Positions 22,843 through 32,480 of a stretch of DNA of 64,000 bases are shown in pieces (position 1 is the stretch's first letter; each line of letters opens with the position of its first letter). Position numbers and translations under genes: made by a program. The DNA is from Acestrorhynchus altus (lineage: Eukaryota; Chordata; Actinopteri; Characiformes; Acestrorhynchidae). The stretch spans positions 29,913,372-29,977,371 of the forward strand of contig CM067511.1 in NCBI GenBank assembly GCA_034509495.1, written 5' to 3'. Below the pieces are notes generated by a model. That model was not told the DNA's origin. It ran no database searches and worked only from the letters and a program-made list of their open reading frames with translations.

Positions 22843-25800
22843 CATTCATAAATAAGTCTTATATCAGTCAACACAGTCTGCATTGACCACCATCAATCTA
22901 ACCCAGATAGCAGAGAACATTAGGCTTGAAACTTCATGAAATGACATAACGACATGACGCAGATGCTTCAAGCTATGCAGACTGGGTTTTGTGCATTGTT
23001 ATGTTCAAAAGTGTGTCACGGCACATTTCATAATGCAACGCAAGTGCCAGCTCCATTCTGAGCATTGCTACAAGGAGCACAAGTCGCTACAAGTTGTACT
23101 GCCTTAGCTCTTTTTCCAGGCAAGTGTCATGACGGACCACCATGTTTGGATGATTTGTCCTCTGTTGCTCCCTGTGTGTTTTAACCCCCACAGTAATGGA
23201 CGAATGCACACCGAGTTTGTACTGCAGGACCATGAGTTTGCAGAGCGCTGATGAAGAATTGTATTGTTTCATAATGTGTTCCAGGAATGTTCTGTAAATG
23301 TTTGACATAATAAAAGTCACATCACAATGTTATTGAAATATTTGACACAACATTACGAGTTGAATTACTTATTGAGATATGCCAAAGACATCTCAGGAAT
23401 GGATAGATTGAACATTCCATGAACCTAAACTAACAATCAGAACACTCACATAATGTTCTAACCAAAAAATTCCTATCTGGGCAATGCGATCCTGGTCACT
23501 GAGAGAGAAAGACCATGTTATTTTGGAATTTCTGTGACATTGTTCAGGGCTTATTTTATGGGTTTTGGATATTTTCCTCTTTCTGTATTCCTGAAAAGCT
23601 GCTTTGTTCAGTTGTAAAAAGTGCTATACAAACACATTTGATTAGAATTATTAGCACCTTTTGTAAATCTGCCCTTAAACCTCTAAAACTCTGCATACAT
23701 GGTGATGGAATAGTGTAACAGTGTAAACCACTTTTTTATGATCTTTCCAGAAATTCCATGTAGATGCATCCTTACTCACAATGCCTCAAAAACACAGGGA
23801 CACACGTGTCCTCACACCTTTTCATAAAACACACATGCCCACACCCTTGTCCCACGTTCTGCAAAGTCAAAAGAAAAATTGATGGTAATGCATCAAAGGG
23901 GCTTTTCAAATGTGAGAAAGTTATGCACTTACGAGGAATGAAAGCGGAAACGTGCGAGCGGCTCTTTTCATGTGCAAGCTGGGTTCTCTGTGATAAGGAT
24001 TTGAGTCGAAACTGAAGCCTGTACCACTCTCACCTGTGAAACTGTCATGACAAACCTCATACATGCTCTCCTTTTGTGCTGAAGTAAGAGCTAAGTGGAT
24101 TTTTATTACGGCAGTGATTACAAATCTCTTTCGTTAAACAAGGGTTTCTTCTTCTTTTCTTGCGAGAACAGACGTGGACATCCAGGTTCTATTCGCGGCT
24201 GCAGATACACACAATTGACGGGAGCTGATCTGAATGCGCCGGTAGGCCGAGATAAAACAAAGCAGCCAAAAAGAACAGTAACAAGGACTCAAAAATAGCC
24301 AGATCATGTCAGTAAACATCCACGGCCCCTGTTTGATTTGCACGCGGGAGGGTTTCCAGTAAGTTGTGCTGTCAAACACAATCACAAAAGCAAGGCAGAC
24401 AAAACTGACAGGCATGCTCAATTTGCTTCCATCTTTTGAACCGAGGAGTAGAAAACAGTTGTTTGAGGAAGGGAGGACAGAGGGAAAGCATGAGGAGGGA
24501 GAAGAGCTGAGGAAGGAGAAGAAAGGGGAGGTAAGGACAGAGGAGAGGGAAGCAGAGGAATGACATTTAGAGAATGCAAGAGCGATAGAGGGAGTACTAA
24601 TGAAGTGGTAGACGAGCAGGAGATGACAAACAGTTGTATGCATGAATTAGCATCACACCACCACAACACCACTGCTGCCTAAAGCTCCATTTAAGTTTAG
24701 GCTCCTGCTGATCTCACCTGCCTAACTCTGCCTCACTACTTTCTACACAACTTTCTACCTCCCTCCGCAGTTTGGAACTCAACTGAACATATTACAGCAG
24801 CCAAAACATGTTCATTATCTGAAGTTTTCTTCTTTAGTTGAGTGTGGGAGATGATAGACCAACGTCACTAATAAACGCTTTTACCAAGCTCAACTCATCC
24901 AAAAATTTGCTCTAACTGCATGCAGATCTTTATTGTATCCATGTGGTTTAGAACATGTAACTTATTTTTGTCTATAATACCAGCAAATCCATGTTTAAAT
25001 GGTGAGGAAGACGTTTCACGTCACTGGAACTACTTATACCTTCACAGAGCACGGTTTGTGCTATCATTGTGGTCCAGTTTGAAAGTGGAAGAGCGAAGTA
25101 CAACATGGGACATAAAACAAATGATAATGTCATTCTTAAATATGATTTGTGAGCTCACTGTTGTAAAGAGGGCAGAGTGCAGTGCATTAACAATCTGAAC
25201 GTTGGTCTTCCTCAGAGACGTCCAGTGGTTTTGGGCTTCTCCTGTAAGCACCACCCATTGAAAGTAATGCACAGGCAATTTTCATTTGCACCCCCTTTCA
25301 GAGGAACAAAGCTATAGTCATAAGAATCCCCTTCTCGAAAGAATGGCGACCTTATGGCACCTTTTGGCCTGAATTCACAGACATTACATTGACAGCAGTC
25401 TGTGAAATGACACTGTTTGTAAGCAATGTTAGCCTATCGTCTCCCATTGTCAAGTAAAGAAGCATGAATCAAATACCAAGACGTTTTGGCTGATGAACTG
25501 CATCTTCAGCAATTCCCTATTCGGGCAGTATTAGTTGGAGTAAAGTCATTTTTACCAGAGCTACTCAGTGATTTTACTCCCTTCTGAAAGTGCCACGTCA
25601 GTGATTTTCCCAACCGCACATTCCTGCTTCAGTACAATGAGCACGAGAAACAGCCCCAGGTTAAATTATTCCAGTGCAATTCGACATTTGGGCAAAGTTT
25701 CTCTTATATCCTGTGGAAAAGGAGGGTTTTGCGTGATTCCTCAGTACTGAGATGGTCGAGGAGGCATTTAGTTTTGTTTCACGACAGATATCTCGGGTCT

Positions 25801-27640
25801 CTCAACATTCATACTTACTGCTGTTGCTGCCAAATATAAGGATGAAGAAGTCGTGCCTGCTTTCGAAGGCTGTGCACGAGGGTACATACAGGCTGGTTCA
25901 TACATGCAAATATAAGATTGGTCATTGTCACATATTATGCAGATTTTTTTTGGAGCAGATTGCATTGTAAATCAAGTGGCCACTCCCATCTCAGTCATTA
26001 ATGGCGAGAATTCGAATCCCATGTGGATCGGTCATAAACTTCACAGATGTCCTGTAGTACAATTACGTTCCTCCACCACCCCAGGTAAAACTAATCCCAT
26101 CCAAATAGAGCTTAAGTGATAAACCCTGTTTTGGGGCAGTCCTGTAGTGCATGAAGACAGCCTAATAGTATTATACATGAATTAACACATGTCCCTGTGC
26201 TCCAAGCATTATCTTAAGACATACATTTTAATGTCCTCAGCCTGCTCAGACTCAGTGCTGGTCCTCAGCGTTATGATTTGGATTCGGAATCTTTTCCATA
26301 AACCTCCAGGCTAGGAGACCGTGCTGTAGGTTTATCTACTACAGTCACGTTGGGAGATGCAGGTGAATTATAGTGTGTGATGTTGAAAGTGGTAGCCTCA
26401 ATTCCTCCTGCCCACTGTGAATGCACTCCATTTCCAGGAACAGCCAAAGCAGGCTTTAGGGTAAATTAACACCTTTGTGTGGAGTTAGAATGAGCTTCCC
26501 TGCACCATTTCCGAACTTCAAACAAGGTGAGGTACTCAAGAAAACTTACCTCGGTCTAGGACATAGGCATTAATATCTGTGCCGTGACTTTGGGGCAGGG
26601 GCATTGAAGTGTTTTACTTTAGCAGGTGTAGTATCAGTGCTATTTCCTGTTTTCCTAAACCTATCTCTTTGTAAGAGAATGCTCAGAGTGTCACACTGGT
26701 GTAGTTTGGGGCTGAACTGCTCAGGTGATGAAGTAATGACAGGAGTAACCCATCTGACACCAAACAACCCTCTACATCATAACATCAATTACAGGACTAG
26801 GGAAAACCACAGTGTTTTTTAATGTCACCAGCAGCAGGACTGACTCAGTTGTACCTAAACAAAATCATTTAAAAACATGGAACAAATGTAAACCAACAAA
26901 AAGACAGCAATGTGGATAAATAAACTGAAAAACAAGAAAAAACATAAGGTCTGGAACACAGAATATGTTTTCACTTTCACAAGTCCAAAAAAAGTCTGAT
27001 GTGATATCTACACACCTTGCCTGTATTCAATATATATAACAACGCCATGTTGCAATTTTCAAGAGTTGTGTGAAAAGAGTCGGTCAGTCTAATTGAACCT
27101 GGTCTTTCTCAATGACCAGTTTCCCACATCAGGTCTACATTAAAAAGAACCAGACAGCATAATGTGTTCTGCATTATGCTACATTTTGTTTTACCGTCAG
27201 GCAACTTGCTGGCATGTCAAGATCGTCTTTTGAGGCATTTTAAACTAGTGACACCAATCACCATCCATGACCGGTGTTTGTAACTGTATGTTCATAGTCC
27301 CATAGCAAGGGAACACCACAAGTCGGAGTCCAAAGCCACTGGTCTCTTAGGAATAACAGATCCAAAATGTTCTCCCGGGTTTGACCCTACGGCCCTTCAC
27401 TCCCAGAAGCGCTCCAATGGCAAAATATCCTTTGATACTCTCCGTAACAGGGACTCTTCGGGTTATCCTTACCCCAAAACAGTGCGCTGTTCCCTTTTTA
27501 GCCACTCTGAACTTCTCGGAATTCCTCAAAAACTATGCATCCACAATTTCAAATCAGGAGAAAGGCTGTAAAGCTGTTAGGCAGCCAGTAATCAGAGCCA
27601 CAATAGGAGAAGGTTTACATCCAGGTCATGTCTGTTTAAG
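22843..27640. other. Repeat-poor non-coding DNA downstream of flrt1
   Basis: Almost 5 kb without a long microsatellite or recognisable transposon, unlike most of the window. A purine-rich patch lies at 24455-24560. Frames here are short, and several are mutually antisense. The part nearest 27640 may be extended flrt1 3' UTR. GTAAAACTAATCCCATCC near 26084 also occurs near 13728, a hint of a diverged dispersed repeat. Confidence 0.5.
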
Positions 27641-28044
27641 TTTATTTTCAAAGAAATGCCACCAGTTTTTTTCATGGTCTGAGCTCAACATAAAAAAAAG
27701 AAAATGTGTTAAATACATTGTGTGCTGTCCTTGAATCCACCTCGATGAGGAAGTCACAGATAAAGCAGTGATGCTGAGGACACACCAGGTTACACGAGGG
27801 GAGTGAAAATAGCAGTTGGTATCACCACCTGAAATGGTGTGGCCGCCTCTTGGCACGAGATACAGAAAGCTGTTTCCTAGCAGGCGTCTGGGCCAATTAA
27901 GAGCTTCCTCAGTGCCATGAGCAGCAGGCTAGGTTGGAATGGAGACCAGAAGGCACAAAGGGGTGCTGTAGACCCCACACTGATTAAAAAACTGTGCATC
28001 TATCCAGTACATGTTTCCTAACAGTATTCACTAAATTAGGCCTA
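27641..28044 (-). other. flrt1: Candidate flrt1 3' untranslated region with AATAAA
   Basis: On the minus strand the first canonical AATAAA after the flrt1 stop lies at 27646-27641, which would give a 3' UTR of roughly 420 bases. A second, weaker candidate is ATTAAA at 26822-26817, about 1.2 kb from the stop. The interval has no microsatellite or recognisable transposon. The true cleavage site cannot be read from sequence alone. Confidence 0.4.
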
Positions 28045-30144
28045 TCACGTGTAGGAGTAGTCTATATCTGGGATACCTCCTTCTCGGTAGCCACGGTTTG
28101 TGCCATAGCCCGAGTTGGTCACGTGATTGGGCGGCTTGTATAGACCTGTGCCATTAGATGGGAAGATTGTATGTATGATATAATCTTCTCGTATTGGCTT
28201 GGGCTGTAGGGGCTCTCTGGTCGCCATCGGTGTCATCTGGAATCCAGGTCCTCGGATCTCCAGTATGGTGGTGTCTTTCTTAGTGCCTGATTCAATGTAG
28301 TCATCATAGTGCTTGCTTTTGCGTGAGCTGTTGCGGCTGTAGTGGTCCCTTGAGGACAAACGTCCCGCACGATGTCCGTACCAACAGAATATGCTGAAGA
28401 TAAACGCAAGGGAAACTATGGCAGTTGCTCCACCAATAATCCCGGCAAGTGGGAGTGAAGTAATCTGTTCTGAGCCTTTATCATCACCCTGGTCCATCTC
28501 GGACAAGTTGGGATCGGATGTCTCAGCCTTGGCACACACCGGAGCCTCGTCTGAGTCAGTGTCCCCGCTGATCATGCTGCCTTTGCTGCTGCTGCCAGAG
28601 ACCAGCGGCACCATACAGATTATGTAGCTAGACACAGGCTGGAGGGCAGTAAGCAGATACTCTCTGCGGTCACCCCTCACCAGCGTCTCTGTGATGGAGC
28701 CCATGGCTGCACTAGTTCCTAAACGGAGCCAGCTGAGCCTGAAGGAAGAGGATGGTTGAGCTACACTCCATGTGACCCTGATGCTGTCATGGGACAGAGG
28801 TTTCACATTCAGGGCCAGGTTCTTTCCCACACCACTGCTGCCAAGTGTGTAGTCCATTGCTGTGTCTGGAAGCCCCAGGCCTGGTCTCTTAGATCGCAAG
28901 GTGAACAGGGAGCCTTGTGGAGGAGAAAGAGTGGTAGAACTGGCTGCTACTCCTGCTCCTCCCACTCTGTTGCTACCAGCTCCTCCACCACCTGCTGAAC
29001 CTGCACCACCAACTCCTCCACCTCCTGCAGCTGCCAATTCACAGTCATCCATTTGGCTAGTGAGGTCCCTTAATGGCAAGTCACGTACACGCTCTGGTGA
29101 CTGGCAAGTGAGTCCTCGGACAGTAATGGTGTTTCCTTTGGCTTCCAGCCAGTCATACAGCCAGCGTAGATTGCATCCACAGTGCCAAGGGTTACCACGC
29201 ACAAGCAGTTGTCCCAGGCTCTCCAGGTCTCGAAACAAACCTCTGGGAAGAGTGGTCAGGTTATTCCCAGAGAGATCCAGCCTCTGAAGTCTACGCATCC
29301 CATCTAGGGAGCCCCGAGGCATGTGGATAAGGGCATTATCCTGAAGAGAGAGTCTTTGCAGGTGTGCACTAGGTAAATTGAGAGGTGGAGTCTGAAGAGA
29401 GTTCCGAACCAATGAGAGCTCTGTGAGGTTTGAAAGGCGTGAGAAGGTATCGTCAGCGATTCGTTGATTGGCCAGAAGGTTACCATCCAAGACAAGACGG
29501 CGAAGAGAAGACAATCCACGGAAGGCATGTGTTGGAATTGTTGAGATCCGGTTGTCATCTAGTCTGAGCTCCTCTAGAGAGGCAGGAAGCCCAGATGGTA
29601 TGCTGGAGAGGTGGTTTCGGGAGAGGAAGAGCAGTCGAAGGCGTGGGTTGTCAGCAAAGGCCTGGTCTTCTATACTAACTGTGGACACTGAATTGTCATC
29701 CAAATGCAACTTCTCCAACTGAGGGAGTCGGGCTAATGCAGCTCGGGGCAGAACCCGGATGTTGTTGTCTTGGAGGTGTAGCTCCCGTAGCAATGGTGGT
29801 AGGTGCATGGGAAAGTCATCCAGCTCGTTATCATAGAGATATATAACGCGCACTGTGGTAAGGTGTTCCAAGGAGGTGGGCAGTCCTGCATTATCTATGT
29901 GGTTGTTTTGAAGATAAAGGACAGTGGCGGATGGGGGCAATGGTGGGATTGCACTGAGTCCACGATCATTACAATAGATAAAGTCCTCATCACAACGACA
30001 CACAGAGGGGCACACGACATCCCCCTCACCATCAAATCCCTGTGAGGCAGCTGCGGCACATTCCAGTACCTCAGCCAATAATGTGAGGCATAGTAGGAGA
30101 AGAAAGAGGAAGTCACGGAGCTCGGCCACACCTTCATGAGCCAT
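28045..30144 (-). CDS. flrt1: FLRT1-type fibronectin leucine-rich transmembrane protein, complete single-exon CDS
   Basis: A 699-residue type I membrane protein of the FLRT family. These are cell-surface adhesion and guidance proteins that bind latrophilins and Unc5 receptors and modulate FGF receptor signalling (known of the family). Visible order: signal peptide about 1-30 (hydrophobic run FLFLLLLCLTLLAEVL); LRR N-cap with Cys45, Cys49, Cys51 and Cys58; about ten LRRs over 73-315; LRR C-cap starting NPWHCGC with Cys322, 324, 347 and 368; Gly/Ala-rich linker 371-402; FN3 domain about 440-540; transmembrane helix about 564-589; cytoplasmic tail with conserved ESGTKKD and a DIDYSYT C-terminus. 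N-glycosylation sequons lie at Asn239 and Asn295. The tail, the PQGSLFTL block after the linker and the LRR wording fit FLRT1 rather than FLRT2 or FLRT3. The start is secure: an in-frame TAA lies ten codons upstream (30175-30177) with no ATG between. The stop is TGA. I cannot tell which teleost co-orthologue (flrt1a or flrt1b) it is. Confidence 0.97.
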   Translation of the reverse strand: MAHEGVAELRDFLFLLLLCLTLLAEVLECAAAASQGFDGEGDVVCPSVCRCDEDFIYCNDRGLSAIPPLPPSATVLYLQNNHIDNAGLPTSLEHLTTVRVIYLYDNELDDFPMHLPPLLRELHLQDNNIRVLPRAALARLPQLEKLHLDDNSVSTVSIEDQAFADNPRLRLLFLSRNHLSSIPSGLPASLEELRLDDNRISTIPTHAFRGLSSLRRLVLDGNLLANQRIADDTFSRLSNLTELSLVRNSLQTPPLNLPSAHLQRLSLQDNALIHMPRGSLDGMRRLQRLDLSGNNLTTLPRGLFRDLESLGQLLVRGNPWHCGCNLRWLYDWLEAKGNTITVRGLTCQSPERVRDLPLRDLTSQMDDCELAAAGGGGVGGAGSAGGGGAGSNRVGGAGVAASSTTLSPPQGSLFTLRSKRPGLGLPDTAMDYTLGSSGVGKNLALNVKPLSHDSIRVTWSVAQPSSSFRLSWLRLGTSAAMGSITETLVRGDRREYLLTALQPVSSYIICMVPLVSGSSSKGSMISGDTDSDEAPVCAKAETSDPNLSEMDQGDDKGSEQITSLPLAGIIGGATAIVSLAFIFSIFCWYGHRAGRLSSRDHYSRNSSRKSKHYDDYIESGTKKDTTILEIRGPGFQMTPMATREPLQPKPIREDYIIHTIFPSNGTGLYKPPNHVTNSGYGTNRGYREGGIPDIDYSYT

Positions 30145-30274
30145 GACGCCTGCAGCTTCCTTTTGTCCTCTTGATTAGGGAGATGTCCTCTTTGCTCAGT
30201 TTGTTCAGAACCCAGAATATATGGGTTCCTTCTCAGTCGCAGTGTTCGCTCACTGTAGGCCCACTCTGGTTACC
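30145..30274 (-). other. flrt1: 5' untranslated part of the flrt1 coding exon
   Basis: These 130 bases lie between the splice acceptor at 30275-30276 and the flrt1 ATG. They hold an in-frame TAA at 30175-30177, so translation cannot start further upstream in this frame. FLRT genes typically have non-coding first exon(s) followed by one exon carrying the whole coding sequence, and this layout fits. Further 5' exons must lie at coordinates above 30276; I could not identify one, so no promoter is placed. Confidence 0.8.
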
Positions 30275-30292
30275 CTAAGGAAAGGAGAAACA
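30275..30292 (-). other. flrt1: Splice acceptor of the flrt1 coding exon
   Basis: Read on the minus strand, the sequence is a pyrimidine-rich run TTTCTCCTTTCCTTAG followed by GGTAACC, a textbook 3' splice site. The AG is at 30276-30275. It is the natural boundary for the known FLRT gene structure, in which an intron sits in the 5' UTR just upstream of the coding exon. It is predicted from sequence alone, with no transcript evidence. Confidence 0.8.
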
Positions 30293-30829
30293 TACAGAAA
30301 CAAACCTGAATTAATACCCAGTCAATCAAGATCTCCATGATGCTCCAGCAAAAATATTGAGCGCTACGTGAAGTACATACTTATTAAATCGCATGTTCAA
30401 ACAGAGTCAAACCAATTATGCACAGTCACAACTCAAGTGAACAGCTACACTAATCTGCCTATACTCTGAGTAGGATCCGACTGTCGTTGTGCAATATGAG
30501 AGCACTTTGAGGGAGATTAAGAGAAATGGGCCAGAGCAACTCTATGACATCTCCCGTCTGAGCAAAACGGTGTTCACTGAGATGTGGAGTTTAATGTAAC
30601 AGAACATAAGTCAATGTTATAAAAGAAGGCATTGACATAAACACTATCAATGACAAATAGTTATGGGCATATACTGCACATTCTAAATGGCTATGTTGAG
30701 CATTTGCATCATTTCACAGTGGCTCTAAAGTGTGTAGACATAGTCATTCCAGTGCAAACACATATTTTCAAACACAAGCGCTCTTCACTTCCTCCTGAAT
30801 CCACTATGTTGACATTCAGTGGTGGTTCT
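30293..30829. other. Intronic or upstream flank of flrt1, unassigned
   Basis: This sequence lies upstream of the flrt1 splice acceptor on the minus strand, so it is intron by that reading. I could not place an upstream exon or promoter, and no repeat family is recognised here. Confidence 0.5.
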
Positions 30830-30851
30830 GTGTGTGTGTGTGTGTGTGTGT

Positions 30852-30882
<31 letters not shown>
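30830..30882. repeat. (GT)n microsatellite
   Basis: GT run with one CT interruption. Confidence 0.96.
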
Positions 30883-31042
30883 CATATGTTGGGCTTGAGA
30901 ATCTGTTCATTGCAGTATGTGAGGCTGAGTTTAGGGTGAGGGATAAGGGTGTGTGTTTGTGATTGAACAGCTGGTGAAATCAAGGGGTATTTGGGTCACT
31001 TCCCTCAACAGAAACTGAGAGACAGTTAGGGAGCGATAGAGT

Positions 31043-31043
<1 letters not shown>

Positions 31044-31077
<34 letters not shown>
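31044..31077. repeat. (GA)n microsatellite
   Basis: Pure GA run. Confidence 0.95.
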
Positions 31078-31079
<2 letters not shown>

Positions 31080-31666
31080 AGGTTAAGAGGGGAATAGGAG
31101 GGATTATGAAGCATATGGAGTTGTGATTGTGTGGATTAAACAGTGTTGGAGGAAATGCAACACAGTGTAAGCAATAGCAAACACTCTATTATGCATAGAC
31201 ACTTCTCCAGGTTTCTTTTTTTGACAATCGTCTACTAAGAAAATATAATACATATGCTGGTTTGCTATGCTTACACAAAGATAGTGAACCATAACAACAC
31301 ATATGACTGTGCGAAGGATGAGTGTACATATCGTGCATTTAATATTACAGTTTAAAGAGTTGTTTAGACAAAGAATCAATACTCGTATGTATTATGCATA
31401 TTCCTGAACATATTCTTGCCATTTTTTAAATGTAGAATATTGTAAAATACATGAACATTTTTTAAAGCATAGAAACCAGAAACCAGAACGTATAAGGAAC
31501 AAAAATGTTATGGAAGTTGGGCTGTCAGTGTTTTCTGGGCAGAATAAGTGTACAACAAGAGCAGATGCTTTAATTTAAGTTTCCTGAAATCAACGCAGTG
31601 CCAAAAATACACTACATTTCCATTCAGCTGCTTTAAGTTGGGCACATTACTCTGAGAAATGGTGTG

Positions 31667-31688
31667 CACACACACACACACACACACA
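31667..31688. repeat. (CA)n microsatellite
   Basis: Short pure CA run. Confidence 0.92.
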
Positions 31689-31719
31689 GCATCCCTGGAA
31701 TGATTCTGATCAAGACAAT

Positions 31720-31910
31720 ACTTTTGGGGTTGGGGATTTGGGAATGAGATGGGCATTCAACATCCTACCCCCACTAACGCTCACTGAATGCTATCAAATC
31801 CTCACAGCAATGCTCCGACAGTAGTGACAGTTACTCCAACAAAAGAAGGACGAAGTCCTTTTAAATACCCTTGATTTCAGAAGAAACAATGACTGAGTAG
31901 GTGCCCCAGT
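31720..31910 (+). mobile_element. 3' part of a Tc1-derived MITE (family of 50354 and 54588)
   Basis: From about 31765 (ATGCTATCAAATCCTCACAG, GCAATGCTCCGA) to TTGATTTCAGAAGAAACAAT and GTGCCCCAGT near 31910, it matches the right part of the elements at 50354 and 54588. The left part of the element is missing or unrecognisable. Confidence 0.6.
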
Positions 31911-32059
31911 CCTTTTTTTCCACATAATGTATACATACATGTTCAGGTTATTAATTCAGTGGAGCTTAAAGCTCTCAAATGCCTTTTAACTTGAAACGGC
32001 CTTTTCCTGTGATTATGATCACGCTTGACTACAGCTGGTAGCTTCTAAGTACCCGCATG

Positions 32060-32480
32060 AAAAGGTTATGTTTGACAGCACTCGCTGGATCAACCATCAC
32101 AGTACAATGGGAAAGTTCAAGGAGCTCAGTGGAGATCTGAGAAGGATGACAGGAGATCATGTCTCTTTGTACCATTGCTGGATTTCAGATCATAACATCA
32201 GCAGTTCAAACAATTATATATATTATTGTACAAGTTCTACAAGGTCTTAAAGAAGATCCGAAGTGTTACCCTCAGATGAACCTGGTACAGATGGTCAGGA
32301 AGAACCCAAGAACCATGAAGACACAGGCCTGCCATGGATCTAAAGCTGACGGAACACTGCTGAATTCTCTACAGACTTCTGAATTCATTTTGCTGCTATT
32401 ACTATATCATGAGTTCATCAACACAGATTAGTGAATCTATTCCAGAAGAAGCCATACAAGCCCAAGCCCTGACTCTACCC
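32060..32480 (+). mobile_element. Tc1-like transposase N-terminal relic
   Basis: The ATG at 32107 starts MGKFKELSGDLRR, close to the MGKxKELSxDxR start of many Tc1-like transposases. After a frame change, QMVRKNPRTMKTQ follows near 32290, resembling the second helix-turn-helix region. Stops and shifts break the frame and the catalytic part is absent. Confidence 0.65.

Noticed and set aside
24134..24643. 169-residue minus-strand frame downstream of flrt1
   Set aside because: No domain or splice structure. It partly translates a purine-rich patch and overlaps two other frames.
28862..29287. 141-residue plus-strand open frame inside flrt1
   Set aside because: It is an antisense shadow of the flrt1 coding region; its proline runs come from the reverse complement of the Gly/Ala linker codons.
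29304..29558. Minus-strand frames inside flrt1 (for example 29304-29558 and 29895-30137)
   Set aside because: They are out-of-frame shadows of the FLRT1 reading frame.
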